Made by a program: the position numbers and the translations under genes. Source: Streptomyces venezuelae (lineage in GTDB: Bacteria > Actinomycetota > Actinomycetes > Streptomycetales > Streptomycetaceae). From it: DNA of 64,000 nt. Positions 44,776 to 53,691 of the stretch are shown here, one piece after another. How positions within the stretch are numbered: position 1 is the stretch's first letter; every line of letters begins with the position of its first letter. Location: the NCBI RefSeq assembly GCF_008642275.1, contig NZ_CP029189.1:2526001-2590000 (forward strand), read 5' to 3'. Below the pieces are notes generated by a model. It made no database searches. It was not told the origin of the DNA and worked only from the letters and a program-made list of their open reading frames with translations.

Positions 44776-45918
44776 TCAGGCGGAGCGGCGGATGAGCAGC
44801 AGCGCGCGGTCGTCGTTGACGTCCTTGGCGACCTTCTCGATCAGGTGCCAGGCCGCGCCCTCCCATCCGGCGGCGACGTAGCGGTCGGCCTCGCCGGTGA
44901 GGCGGTCTATGCCCTCGCTGATCTCCCGGTCGGAGGTCTCGACCAGGCCGTCGGTGAAGAGCATCAGGACGTCGCCGGGGCGGAGGCTGCCGCGGGCGGG
45001 GGTGAACTCGGCGCCGTCGTAGACGCCGAGGAGCGGACCCTCGCCGGACTTCTCCTGCCAGCGTCCGGTGCCCGCCGAGAGCTGGAGGGCGGGGAGGTGG
45101 CCGGCGGAGAGGAGTTCGTAGTCGCCGGTCGCCAGGTCCAGGACGAGGTGGATGGAGGTGGCGAAGCCCTCGTCCCAGTCCTGGCGGAGCAGGTAGCCGT
45201 TGGCGGCGGGCAGGAAGCCGTGGGCGGGCAGCGCGCCGAGCAGTCCGCCGAAGGCGCCGGAGAGCAGCAGGGCGCGGGAGCCGGCTTCCATGCCCTTGCC
45301 GGAGACGTCGGTCAGGACGATCTCCAGGGTCCGGCCGCCGTTGGTGCGGGCAGCGACGACGAAGTCGCCGGAGAAGGACTGGCCGCCGGCCGGGCGCAGG
45401 GCCATCTCCCGGTGCCAGCCGCGGGGCAGGGCGGGCAGTTTGCTCTGCACGCGGATGCGTTCGCGCAGGTCGAAGAGCATGGTGCCGCCGCGCCGCCAGG
45501 GCACGCCGACGCGGCTGCGGAACTGGGCGATGACCAGGCCGAAGAACCCGCAGGCCGCGACCACCAGCACGGTGCCGGGGGTGACGCGGGCCGGACCCTG
45601 GGTGTAGGGGCCGAGTACGAGGGCCTCGACGATCAGTGCGGTCGCGGAGGCGGCGTACAGGGCGAGGAGGCTGGCGGGGCGCAGCAGCAGGCCGCCGGCC
45701 ACGATCGGCAGGACGAGTGCCGACGGCGAGAACCAGACGGGCAGCATGAGCGTGCCGCAGGCGATGGCGGGGATGGTGAGCAGCAGGCCGCCGAAGGCGA
45801 GCCAGTCCGAGGCGTCGCCGCGGAAGTAGTCGACTGCTGATTTGCGCAAGGCTGTGCGGCCCCGGTGCGACAGCATGCGCATCCGGGCCGTGAGGGATTC
45901 CACGTGTGCTCCGGCCAT
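44776..45918 (-). CDS. membrane PP2C/SpoIIE-family serine phosphatase
   Basis: A 380-residue protein. The N-terminal part has about four transmembrane helices (LAFGGLLLTIPAIACGTLMLP through TVLVVAACGFFGLVIAQF). The cytoplasmic SpoIIE-type phosphatase domain starts near residue 165 with GGQSFSGDFVVAARTNGG (first metal-binding Asp), then VLTDVSGKGMEAG, LLSAGHLPALQL and DVLMLFTDGLVETSDREI, and ends with VNDDRALLLIRR. Such enzymes often dephosphorylate anti-sigma antagonists. No anti-sigma factor or antagonist gene is next to it. It is divergent from the Eis-like gene. Confidence 0.92.
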   Translation of the reverse strand: MAGAHVESLTARMRMLSHRGRTALRKSAVDYFRGDASDWLAFGGLLLTIPAIACGTLMLPVWFSPSALVLPIVAGGLLLRPASLLALYAASATALIVEALVLGPYTQGPARVTPGTVLVVAACGFFGLVIAQFRSRVGVPWRRGGTMLFDLRERIRVQSKLPALPRGWHREMALRPAGGQSFSGDFVVAARTNGGRTLEIVLTDVSGKGMEAGSRALLLSGAFGGLLGALPAHGFLPAANGYLLRQDWDEGFATSIHLVLDLATGDYELLSAGHLPALQLSAGTGRWQEKSGEGPLLGVYDGAEFTPARGSLRPGDVLMLFTDGLVETSDREISEGIDRLTGEADRYVAAGWEGAAWHLIEKVAKDVNDDRALLLIRRSA

Positions 45919-46035
45919 TGCTTCGGGACCCTATCCATCCTGGCTGTGAATGCGCAGGGGTACCCCCGGACCGGGGTCCCGCCGGCGCCCGAAAACCCTT
46001 GGACTGCGGCGGAGCTGCCGGGCGAGGATGGCCTG

Positions 46036-47271
46036 ATGGCTCTTGAGATGCGCATATTGCAACAAGACGAGTGGGATGTCTGGTTCGATCACCTGGAACT
46101 GGCGTTCGGCGGTGTGGCCGAGCCCCCGGAGGGCCGGGAGCTGCTGCGGTCCCTGACCGAGCCGGACCGTGCGCTCGGGAGCTGGGAGGGCGAGACCTGC
46201 GTCGGCTCCGCGGCGGCCTTCAGCTTCCGCCTCTCGGTGCCGGGCGGGGCGCTGGTCCCGGCGGCCGCGGTGACCTTCGTGGGCGTCGCGCCGACGCACC
46301 GCCGGCGCGGGATCCTCACCTCGCTGATGCGGCGCCAGCTGGACGACGTCCGGGCGGCCGGTGAGCCGCTCGCCGTGCTGACGGCCTCCGACCCGGCGAT
46401 CTACGGGCGCTTCGGGTACGGCCTCGCGACCTACGCCATGTCCCTGGAGATCGACACGACCCGGGTGCGGCTGGACGTGCCGCCGGGGACGGACGACGTG
46501 CGGCTGCGGCTCGTCGACCCGGAGAAGTCGCTGGCCGACTGCGAGCGGGTGTACGCCGAGCTGGTGGCGCGCAGGCCGGGAGCGCCGGCCCGGCAGCCCG
46601 GCTGGGAGCGGATGGCCGTGACGGATCCGCCCGGGGAGCGGGGAGGTGCCTCTCCGCTGATGTGCGTGGTGGCGGAGCGGGCTGACGGCGAGGTGGTCGG
46701 CTACGCCCGCTACCGGTTCAAACCGGACTGGACCTCGTCGGGTGCGGACGGGACGGTCCAGGTCGAGGCCCTCGACGCGCTGGATCCGGCGGCGACGGCC
46801 GCGCTGTGGCGCTACCTGTTCTCCATCGACCTGACGTGGACCGTACGGGCCGCCAAGCGCCCGGTGGACGACCCGCTGCTGCACCTGGTCAGCGACGTCA
46901 GGCGGTCGAAGCCGGCCACCCGCGACTCGCTCCACCTGCGCGTGGTGGACCTTCCGGCGGCCCTGGAAGCGCGCTCGTACGGGACCGCGGTGGACGTGGT
47001 CCTGGAGGTAGCGGACGCGTTCTGCCCGTGGAACGAGGGGCGGTGGCGGCTGGTGGCCGACGGCGGGGGCGCCGCCCGGTGCACCCGCACCGCGGACGCG
47101 GCGGACCTGGAGCTGTCGGTCGGGGAGCTGGGTGCCGCGTACCTGGGCGGGGTCACCCTCACCTCGCTGGCCGCGGCGGGCCGGGTGCGCGAGCTGCGCC
47201 CGGGGGCTCTCGCGCAGGCCTCGCGCGCTTTCGCGGGCGACGTGGCGCCCTGGCTGCCCCACGGCTTCTGA
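46036..47271 (+). CDS. Eis-like GNAT N-acetyltransferase
   Basis: A 411-residue protein with Eis architecture: an N-terminal GNAT domain with the acetyl-CoA motif VGVAPTHRRRGILTSLMRR, a second GNAT-like lobe, and a C-terminal SCP2-like domain (DAADLELSVGELGAAYLGGV). Eis proteins acetylate amines such as aminoglycosides or lysines and work as hexamers (family knowledge); the substrate here is unknown. The ATG at 46036 has GAGGA seven bases upstream, and the longer open frame overlaps the divergent phosphatase gene, so the shorter start was chosen. It converges on the nei-like gene, with a large palindrome between them. Confidence 0.93.
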   Translation: MALEMRILQQDEWDVWFDHLELAFGGVAEPPEGRELLRSLTEPDRALGSWEGETCVGSAAAFSFRLSVPGGALVPAAAVTFVGVAPTHRRRGILTSLMRRQLDDVRAAGEPLAVLTASDPAIYGRFGYGLATYAMSLEIDTTRVRLDVPPGTDDVRLRLVDPEKSLADCERVYAELVARRPGAPARQPGWERMAVTDPPGERGGASPLMCVVAERADGEVVGYARYRFKPDWTSSGADGTVQVEALDALDPAATAALWRYLFSIDLTWTVRAAKRPVDDPLLHLVSDVRRSKPATRDSLHLRVVDLPAALEARSYGTAVDVVLEVADAFCPWNEGRWRLVADGGGAARCTRTADAADLELSVGELGAAYLGGVTLTSLAAAGRVRELRPGALAQASRAFAGDVAPWLPHGF

Positions 47272-47302
47272 GTCGCGGGCCCGTCGGCGGCGGACCGGAC
47301 CC

Positions 47303-47330
47303 CTGCCAGTCCCGCTAGCGGGACTGGCAG
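47303..47330. terminator. 28-bp perfect palindrome at the nei-like stop codon
   Basis: Two 14-bp arms (47303-47316 and 47317-47330) are perfectly complementary with no spacer and lie between the convergent Eis-like and Nei-like genes. The Nei-like stop codon (47315-47317) is at its centre, so the last codons of that gene form one arm. It likely terminates both genes. Confidence 0.78.
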
Positions 47331-48121
47331 CCCGGACACCAGAAGAGGTTGCGGGCGGCGAGGCCGGCGGTGCGGATCTCCCCGCCGCAGATGTGGCAGG
47401 GCATGTTCGCCCGCCGGTAGACGTACACCTCGCCTCCGTGGTCGTCGACGCGCGGCGGCCGGCCCATGGCCTCGGGCAGGTGCTCGTCGCGGACGGTGTC
47501 GATGCGGTTGTTGCGCACGCCCTCGCGCATCAGGGCGGCGAGGTCGGCCCACATGGCGTCCCACTCACCCCGGGTGAGGTCCCGGCCCAGGCGGTACGGG
47601 TCGATGCCGTGCCGGAAGAGGACCTCGGCGCGGTAGACGTTGCCGATGCCCGCGACGACCTTCTGGTCCATGAGCAGGGCGGCGACGGTGGTGCGCGAGC
47701 GGGAGATCCGGGCCCAGGCCCGGTCGGGGTCGTCGTCGGCGCGCAGCGGATCCGGGCCGAGCCGGTCGTGTATCGCCTTCTTCTCCCCCTCGCCGATCAG
47801 CGCGCAGGCGGTGGGGCCGCGCAGGTCGGCGTAGTGGTCCTCGTTGAGCAGGCGCAGCCGGACGGTGTCCGTGGCGGGCGGGGCCGGGGCGGGGCCGAAG
47901 CCGAGCTTGCCGAACAGGCCGAGGTGGATGTGGATCCAGGCGTCGCCCAGTTCCAGGAAGAGGTGCTTGCCGTGCGCCTCGGCGCCGTCCAGCTCGCGCC
48001 CGTCGAGCACGGCCGCGCTCTGTTCGAAGCGGCCCTGGGGGCTGCTGACGCGGACCGGCCGGCCCGCGAACCGCTCGGCGTGGTCCTGGGCGAGGCGGTG
48101 GATCGTATGCCCCTCGGGCAC
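47315..48121 (-). CDS. Fpg/Nei-family DNA glycosylase / AP lyase
   Basis: Base-excision repair enzyme of 268 residues. The GTG at 48121 gives the mature N-terminus PEGHTIHRLAQDH, with the catalytic Pro and Glu directly after the removed formyl-Met. It has a GAGGAG site, which fixes the start. The helix-two-turn-helix segment QKVVAGIGNVYRAEVLF and the C-terminal zinc finger CHICGGEIRTAG...CPGCQ are present. PEGHT instead of PELPE points to the actinobacterial Nei2 subgroup and not to Fpg (MutM). The 3' end lies inside a perfect palindrome. Confidence 0.94.
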   Translation of the reverse strand: MPEGHTIHRLAQDHAERFAGRPVRVSSPQGRFEQSAAVLDGRELDGAEAHGKHLFLELGDAWIHIHLGLFGKLGFGPAPAPPATDTVRLRLLNEDHYADLRGPTACALIGEGEKKAIHDRLGPDPLRADDDPDRAWARISRSRTTVAALLMDQKVVAGIGNVYRAEVLFRHGIDPYRLGRDLTRGEWDAMWADLAALMREGVRNNRIDTVRDEHLPEAMGRPPRVDDHGGEVYVYRRANMPCHICGGEIRTAGLAARNLFWCPGCQSR

Positions 48122-48145
48122 GGCGGAGCTCCTCGGAAAGAGAAA

Positions 48146-48181
48146 CCGGCCGCACCGGCCCCGTGGGGGCGGCACGGCCGG
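48146..48181 (-). terminator. rpiB terminator / rpiB-nei gap hairpin
   Basis: A 7-bp outer stem CCGGCCG/CGGCCGG (48146-48152 with 48175-48181) encloses an inner GCCCC/GGGGC stem. It lies between rpiB and the nei-like gene on the same strand. Confidence 0.6.
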
Positions 48182-48189
48182 AAGCGGGA

Positions 48190-48675
48190 TCAGCCCTGCG
48201 GGTGGTGGGCCGGGATCGGGGGGAGCTCGCCGGTCTGCTCGTAGGCCGAGAGCATGTCGATGCGGCGGGTGTGGCGCTCCTCGTCGGAGTACGGGGTCGC
48301 CAGGAAGGCCTCGACGAAGCTGACGGCCTCGTCCTGCGTGTGCATCCGGCCGCCGACGGAGATGACGTTGGCGTTGTTGTGCTCACGGCCGAGCTGGGCG
48401 GTCTGGACGCTCCAGGCCAGGATGGCGCGGACGCCCTTGACCTTGTTCGCGGCGATCTGCTCTCCGTTGCCGGAGCCGCCGATCACGATGCCGAGGCTGC
48501 CGGCGTCGGCGGCGGTCTTCTCCGCGGCGCGCAGGCAGAACGGCGGGTAGTCGTCCACCGCGTCGTAGATGTGGGGCCCACAGTCGACGGGCTCGTGGCC
48601 GTTGTTCTTGAGCCAGTCCACCAGGTGGTTCTTGAGCTCAAAGCCGGCATGGTCGGATCCGAGGTACACGCGCAT
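48190..48675 (-). CDS. rpiB: ribose-5-phosphate isomerase B
   Basis: Pentose-phosphate enzyme of 161 residues interconverting ribose 5-phosphate and ribulose 5-phosphate. The start MRVYLGSDHAGFELK carries the conserved DHAG. The phosphate loop is GIVIGGSGNGEQIAANK: the Cys of the E. coli-type enzyme is replaced, as in the actinobacterial subgroup that uses a Glu as catalytic base (seen in this GNGEQ segment). The ATG at 48675 is where similarity starts. It lies upstream of the nei-like gene with a hairpin between them. Confidence 0.97.
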   Translation of the reverse strand: MRVYLGSDHAGFELKNHLVDWLKNNGHEPVDCGPHIYDAVDDYPPFCLRAAEKTAADAGSLGIVIGGSGNGEQIAANKVKGVRAILAWSVQTAQLGREHNNANVISVGGRMHTQDEAVSFVEAFLATPYSDEERHTRRIDMLSAYEQTGELPPIPAHHPQG

Positions 48676-48893
48676 GGGACGAGTGTGGCACGAGGAGGCC
48701 CGACAGCCCGCAGCGGGTGTCGCGTAAGTCACTTCTAAAGCTCAAGTAAACCCAAAGAACGCAGATGGGACAGGGCGCAACGGCCTCCTGGACGTTCACA
48801 CCAAGGCAACGATCCGGATTGAGGTCTTCCGTCCTGCGTTCATCTCAGGTTTGAATGCCGGGGCTCGCAACCCGAGAACCTAAGGATCCGTCC

Positions 48894-50327
48894 ATGAGCT
48901 CCACGACGACCCTTCAGAAGGAAGGCGGCCCCACCGGGAACCCCGGTGACGGCCAGCCCTCCGACGGTCTGAAGGCCGGTCTCAAGAACCGCCACCTGTC
49001 CATGATCGCCATTGGCGGCGTCATCGGCGCCGGCCTCTTCGTCGGTTCCGGTGGCGGCATCGCCAAGGCCGGTCCCGCCATCCTGATCTCCTACGCGCTC
49101 GTCGGCGCGATGGTCGTCTTCGTGATGCGCATGCTCGGCGAGATGGCCGCCGCCAGCCCGAACTCGGGCTCCTTCTCGGCCTACGCCGACCGCGCGCTCG
49201 GCCGCTGGGCGGGCTTCTCCATCGGCTGGCTCTACTGGTTCTTCTGGGTCGTCGTGCTCGCCGTGGAGGCGACCGCCGGCGCCGCCATCCTGGAGAGCTG
49301 GATCCCGGCCGTCCCGCAGTGGGCCTGGGCGCTGATCGTGATGGCGGTGCTGACCGCCACCAACCTCGGCTCGGTCGCCTCCTACGGTGAGTTCGAGTTC
49401 TGGTTCGCGGGCATCAAGGTCGTCGCCATCGGCGCGTTCGTGATCGTCGGCATGCTGGCCGTCTTCGGCGTGCTGCCGGGCTCCGACAACCCGGGCGCGG
49501 GCTTCGCCCACCTCACCGACGCCGGCGGCTTCTTCCCCAACGGCTACGGCGCCGTCCTGACCGGTGTGCTGATGGTCGTCTTCTCCTTCATGGGCAGCGA
49601 GATCGTCACCCTGGCGGCCGGCGAGTCGGAGAACCCCCGCAAGGCGGTCACGCAGGCCACCAACTCCGTCATCTGGCGGATCGGCGTCTTCTACCTCGGC
49701 TCGATCTTCATCGTGCTGACCCTGCTCCCGTGGAACGACAAGTCGATCACCGAGAAGGGCTCGTACGTCGCCGCCCTGGACTCGATCGGCATCGCGCACG
49801 CCGGCACGATCATGGAGGTCATCGTCCTGACCGCCGTGCTGTCCTGCCTGAACTCGGGCCTCTACACCGCCTCCCGCATGGCCTTCTCGCTCGGTGAGCG
49901 CGGTGACGCCCCCAAGGCGTTCGCCAAGGTCAACAAGAACGGTGTGCCGGTCGCCGCGATCCTGGGCTCCACGGTCTTCGGCTTCGTCGCCGTCTACTTC
50001 AACTACGCGTTCAAGGACACGGTCTTCAACTTCCTCCTGAACTCGTCCGGCGCCATCGCGCTCTTCGTCTGGCTGGTGATCTGCTTCACCCAGCTGAAGA
50101 TGCGCGGGATCCTGGTCCGCGAGGCCCCGGAGAAGCTGACCGTGAAGATGTGGCTCTTCCCGTGGCTGACCTGGGCCACCGCCGCCCTGATCATGTTCGT
50201 GATCGGCTACATGTTCGTGGACGACGCCAACCGCGAGGTGGTCACCCTGTCCACCCTGGTCGCCGGCATCGTCGTGCTCGTCGGCGTGGTGCTGGACTTC
50301 CGCCGCAAGAAGGCCCTGCAGGCCTGA
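48894..50327 (+). CDS. APC-family amino acid permease (paralogue 1)
   Basis: A 477-residue transporter with 12 expected transmembrane helices, of the AAT/GABA permease group (GabP/AroP-like). The first helix has the substrate-binding GVIGAGLFVGSG, and helix 3 follows LGRWAGFSIGWLYWFF. EFEFWFAGIKVVAI and GESENPRKAV are family landmarks. The ATG at 48894 has AAGGA eight bases upstream. It is one of three paralogues within 6.3 kb. The substrate is probably an amino acid or GABA, but sequence alone cannot name it. The 218 bases upstream hold no other gene. Confidence 0.93.
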   Translation: MSSTTTLQKEGGPTGNPGDGQPSDGLKAGLKNRHLSMIAIGGVIGAGLFVGSGGGIAKAGPAILISYALVGAMVVFVMRMLGEMAAASPNSGSFSAYADRALGRWAGFSIGWLYWFFWVVVLAVEATAGAAILESWIPAVPQWAWALIVMAVLTATNLGSVASYGEFEFWFAGIKVVAIGAFVIVGMLAVFGVLPGSDNPGAGFAHLTDAGGFFPNGYGAVLTGVLMVVFSFMGSEIVTLAAGESENPRKAVTQATNSVIWRIGVFYLGSIFIVLTLLPWNDKSITEKGSYVAALDSIGIAHAGTIMEVIVLTAVLSCLNSGLYTASRMAFSLGERGDAPKAFAKVNKNGVPVAAILGSTVFGFVAVYFNYAFKDTVFNFLLNSSGAIALFVWLVICFTQLKMRGILVREAPEKLTVKMWLFPWLTWATAALIMFVIGYMFVDDANREVVTLSTLVAGIVVLVGVVLDFRRKKALQA

Positions 50328-50343
50328 TCGCCGTGCACGTACG

Positions 50344-50384
50344 CCGGAGCCCGGCCCGCCTTCACAAGGCGGGCCGGGCTCCGG
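50344..50384. terminator. strong bidirectional terminator between permease 1 and bioY
   Basis: A perfect 19-bp stem (50344-50362 with 50366-50384) with loop CAC lies between the convergent genes. Confidence 0.92.
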
Positions 50385-50401
50385 TGCGTACGGGGGGCGG
50401 C

Positions 50402-50986
50402 TCAGCCGCGGCGGCCGGCCAGCTTCCAGGCGGCGGGCAGGGCGCCCATGGCCAGCGCGGCCTTGAGGGCGTCGCCGACCAGGAACGGGGTCAGGCCCGC
50501 CGCGACGGCGGCGCCCAGGGACATCCCGGTGGCGGCCATCAGGTACGGCACGCCCACCGCGTAGATCACGGCCGAACCCAGCACCATCAGGCCGGCCGTG
50601 CGCAGGACCGACCGGTCGCCGCCCCGGCGCGCGAGGGCGCCGACGACGGTGGCGGCGAGCAGCATGCCGAGCACGTAACCGAAGGAGGCGCCGCCCGCTC
50701 CGGAGGTGCCGCCCGCGAACCACGGCACGCCGGCCATGCCGACGAGGGCGTACAGCGCCAGCGAGAGGAAGCCCCGGCGGGCGCCGAACGCGGTGCCGAC
50801 GAGCAGCGCGGCGAAGGTCTGGCCGGTGACGGGGACCGGGGAGCCGGGGACGGGAACCGCGATCTGGGCGGCCAGCCCGGTGAGCGCGGCGCCGCCGACG
50901 ACGAGCGCGATGTCGCGGACGCGGCTCGCGGGCAGCAGATCGGCGAGGACGGCGCCGGGCCGGAGGGAGACGGAGGCAGTGCTCAT
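50402..50986 (-). CDS. bioY: biotin transporter BioY
   Basis: Substrate-specific S component of an ECF-type vitamin importer, 194 residues with about six helices. The signature is VPVPGSPVPVTGQTFAALLVG, followed by GARRGFLSLALYALVGMAGVP and GGTSGAGGASFGYVLGM. No ECF ATPase or T-component gene is next to it, so it must use a shared module or work alone, which has been described for some BioY proteins. The ATG at 50986 begins at the conserved N-terminus. It sits between two amino-acid permease genes with no visible functional link. Confidence 0.95.
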   Translation of the reverse strand: MSTASVSLRPGAVLADLLPASRVRDIALVVGGAALTGLAAQIAVPVPGSPVPVTGQTFAALLVGTAFGARRGFLSLALYALVGMAGVPWFAGGTSGAGGASFGYVLGMLLAATVVGALARRGGDRSVLRTAGLMVLGSAVIYAVGVPYLMAATGMSLGAAVAAGLTPFLVGDALKAALAMGALPAAWKLAGRRG

Positions 50987-51272
50987 CGGGAGGCTCCACG
51001 GGATGGGGGTGGCAGGACGATCACCGACGCTAGTGCGCCCTTCCCCGCCGCCCCACCGCCACCCGGGACAAAGCCGCACTCCCCGCTTTGGTTGAGAGTG
51101 CACAAACGCGAAGCCTCACACCCGAGCCGGCGTGATCCTCATCACGAGGAACATCGGACAGCACGTCCGTTTTGCACGAAAGACCGCCGCTCAGCGAGAC
51201 TGTAGGATCCCGCCAATTCTGACGCGGGGCTCCCACCGCCACTGGGCCCGAACGAGAGTACGAGCACCCTTC

Positions 51273-52679
51273 ATGCGTGAGCGCCTGGAAGAAGCACCTC
51301 ACCCCGAGGGCGACCTGCCCGCGGAACCCCTCAGCCACAGCCTCAAGCAGCGCCACCTGACCATGCTGGGCCTCGGCGGCGTCATCGGCGCCGGGCTCTT
51401 CGTCGGCTCCGGCGCCGGCATCGCCATCGCCGGTCCCGCGATCATCTGCTCCTATCTGCTCGCGGGTGTCCTCGCGATGCTGGTGATGCGGGCGCTCGGC
51501 GAGATGTCGGCCGCGATGCCCGCCTCGGGCTCGTTCTCCGTCTACGCGGAGCGGGCGCTCGGGCGCTGGGCCGGTTTCTCGGCGGGCTGGCTGTACTGGT
51601 TCCTGCTGGTCGTGGTGCTGGCCGTGGAGGCCACCGGCGCGGCGAAGATCGCGAACGGCTGGGTGCCCGCGGTCGACCAGTGGGTCTGGGTGCTGCTGTT
51701 CATGGTGGTCTTCACCGTGAGCAACCTGGCCGCCGTGAAGAACTTCGGCGAGTTCGAGTTCTGGTTCGCCGCCCTCAAGGTCGGCGCGATCGTGCTCTTC
51801 CTGATCCTGGGCACCCTCGCGGTCTTCGGCCTGCTCCCGGACACGGAGCCGGTCGGCATGGCCAACCTCACCGGCCAGGGCGGCTTCTTCCCCGAGGGCT
51901 TCGGCGGTGTGGTCGCGGGCATGCTCGCCGTCATCTTCGCCTTCGGCGGCCTGGAGGTCGTGACCATCGCCGCCGCCGAGTCGGACGACCCGGCGCGGTC
52001 GGTGTCCCGGGCGGTGCGCAACGCGGTGTGGCGCATCCTCTTCTTCTACGTCGGCTCGATGGTGGTCATCGTGACCCTGCTGCCGTGGAACTCGCTGAAG
52101 CCGGGTGAGAGCCCCTACGTGGCGGTGCTCGACTCGATCGGCATCCCGGGGGCCGGCCAGATCATGAACATCGTGGTGTTCGTGGCCCTGCTGTCGGCGC
52201 TCAACGCGAACCTCTACGGGTCCTCGCGCATGGTCTTCTCGCTGGCCGAACGCCGCGAGGCCCCGCAGGCACTGCTGAAGGTCTCGGGCGGCGGGGTGCC
52301 GCGCCGGGCGGTCTTCGCCTCGGTGGCCTTCGGCTTCGTGTCGGTGGTGCTCAACCTGCTGTGGCCGGACACGATCTTCCTCTACATGCTCAACGCGGTC
52401 GGCGCGGTGCTGCTGTTCGTGTGGGCACTGATCGCCGTCTCGCAGCTGAAGCTGCGCCGCCGGATCGAGCGGGACATGCCCGAGCGGCTGACGCTGCCGA
52501 TGTGGTTCTTCCCGTACGCGACCTGGGCCGCGCTGGTCGGCATGGCCGCGGTGCTGGTCCTGATGCTGTTCGACGACTCCGCGCGGCCCCAGCTGCTGTG
52601 GTCCTCGGGCGCGGCCGCGCTGGTCCTCGCCGTGGCGTGGATCCGCGAACTCCGGGAGCGGCGCGCCTCGAAGTCCTGA
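51273..52679 (+). CDS. APC-family amino acid permease (paralogue 2)
   Basis: A 468-residue permease closely related to its neighbours at 48894 and 53771: SLKQRHLTMLGLGGVIGAGL, GLFVGSGAGIAIAGPAII, FGEFEFWFAALKVGAI, AAAESDDPARSVSRAV and LPWNSLKPGESPYVAVLDSIG. The ATG at 51273 was chosen at the conserved N-terminus; the ribosome-binding site is weak. A TAGGAT at 51203-51208 could be a -10 box. The upstream gap of 286 bases up to bioY also contains GTGAT-CCTC-ATCAC, a small dyad. The substrate is unknown. Confidence 0.93.
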   Translation: MRERLEEAPHPEGDLPAEPLSHSLKQRHLTMLGLGGVIGAGLFVGSGAGIAIAGPAIICSYLLAGVLAMLVMRALGEMSAAMPASGSFSVYAERALGRWAGFSAGWLYWFLLVVVLAVEATGAAKIANGWVPAVDQWVWVLLFMVVFTVSNLAAVKNFGEFEFWFAALKVGAIVLFLILGTLAVFGLLPDTEPVGMANLTGQGGFFPEGFGGVVAGMLAVIFAFGGLEVVTIAAAESDDPARSVSRAVRNAVWRILFFYVGSMVVIVTLLPWNSLKPGESPYVAVLDSIGIPGAGQIMNIVVFVALLSALNANLYGSSRMVFSLAERREAPQALLKVSGGGVPRRAVFASVAFGFVSVVLNLLWPDTIFLYMLNAVGAVLLFVWALIAVSQLKLRRRIERDMPERLTLPMWFFPYATWAALVGMAAVLVLMLFDDSARPQLLWSSGAAALVLAVAWIRELRERRASKS

Positions 52680-52690
52680 CCGGCCCCGGC

Positions 52691-52781
52691 CGGTGGCCCG
52701 TGGCCGGTGGCCCGTGGCCGGCGGCCCGTGGCCCGTGGCCCGTGGCCGGTGGCCCATGCCCGGTGGCCGGTGGCCCGTGGC
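52691..52781. repeat. 7-bp minisatellite (13 units)
   Basis: Thirteen consecutive 7-base units, mostly CGGTGGC or CCGTGGC, with single variants CGGCGGC and CCATGCC, lie between the permease 2 stop and the shared terminator. The array is non-coding. Confidence 0.9.
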
Positions 52782-52784
52782 GAA

Positions 52785-52819
52785 GAAGGCCCCCCGCGCA
52801 CCCGGCGCGGGGGGCCTTC
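52785..52819. terminator. bidirectional terminator between permease 2 and the SDR gene
   Basis: A perfect 15-bp stem (52785-52799 with 52805-52819) with loop ACCCG lies immediately after the minisatellite. Confidence 0.9.
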
Positions 52820-52824
52820 GCGCG

Positions 52825-53637
52825 TCAGGTGCGCAGGTACGAGGCGCCGTTGACGTCGAGCACGGTGCCCGAGCTCCAGCGGGCGGCGGGTGAGGCCAGG
52901 TGCAGTACGGCCGCGGCGACCTCCTGCGGGGTGCCGACCCGGCCGAAGGGGCTCTGCGCCCGGATCCGCTCGCCCTCCTCCCCTTCGAGCCGCCCGGCGA
53001 CCCGCTCGGTGGCGACGAACCCGGGCGCCACCGAGGCCACGGCGATGCCGTGCGGCGCCAGCGAGACGGCGAGCGACTGGCCGAGCGCGTGCAGGGCCGC
53101 CTTCGTGGCGCCGTACGCCGGGTGATCCGGCTCGCCGCGGAACGCCCCGCGGGATCCGACGTTGACGACGCGGCCCTCGCGCCGACCGCTGATCATGTGG
53201 CGGGCGACGCAGTGGGTGAGGTTGGCCGGGGCGAAGAGGTTCACGGCGGCCGTCTGCCTCCAGGCCTCCTGCCAGTCGGCGTAGGAGGTCGTGGGCAGCG
53301 GATGCGCGATCATCACGGCGGCGTTGTTCACGAGGACGTCGACGCCACCGAGCGCCTCCTCGGTCTCGGCGGCCAAGGCCTGAACGCGGGCCGGGTCGGC
53401 GAGGTCGCCGGCGACCAGGACGTGCCCCTCGCCCGGCAGGTCCGCGAGGGTGCGCTCGGCGTCCGCGTGCCGGACCGTGCAGTGCACCGCCACCCGGTCG
53501 CCGCGCTCGGCGAAGGCCGTGGCGATGGCCCGCCCGATCCCCCGGGACGCCCCGGTGACGAGTACTCCGCGGCCCGTGGCGGCCAATTCCCTGATCCCGT
53601 GGTCCGTTCGGTCGTCCACCGGTCCCCCTGTCGTCAT
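52825..53637 (-). CDS. short-chain dehydrogenase/reductase
   Basis: A 270-residue classical SDR oxidoreductase. The cofactor motif is VLVTGASRGIGRAIA, the structural motif is LVNNAAVMIAH, and the catalytic triad appears as Ser in VVNVGSRGAF and Tyr-x3-Lys in HPAYGATKAALHALG. An Arg after the glycine motif (AERGDRVAVHCTVRH) favours NADP(H). The substrate is unknown. The ATG at 53637 follows a purine-rich GGAAGCGGAG. It is divergent from permease 3; the gap between them holds a twin operator, so the two may be co-regulated. Confidence 0.92.
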   Translation of the reverse strand: MTTGGPVDDRTDHGIRELAATGRGVLVTGASRGIGRAIATAFAERGDRVAVHCTVRHADAERTLADLPGEGHVLVAGDLADPARVQALAAETEEALGGVDVLVNNAAVMIAHPLPTTSYADWQEAWRQTAAVNLFAPANLTHCVARHMISGRREGRVVNVGSRGAFRGEPDHPAYGATKAALHALGQSLAVSLAPHGIAVASVAPGFVATERVAGRLEGEEGERIRAQSPFGRVGTPQEVAAAVLHLASPAARWSSGTVLDVNGASYLRT

Positions 53638-53691
53638 GGCTCCGCTTCCTGTCGGGAGCGTACGGGGATGATCACGGCCGGTCATCCGGCT

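Noticed and set aside
52691..52781. Possible coding repeat or small RNA
   Set aside because: The 7-bp period is not a multiple of three and there is no start or ribosome-binding site. It is treated as a minisatellite.
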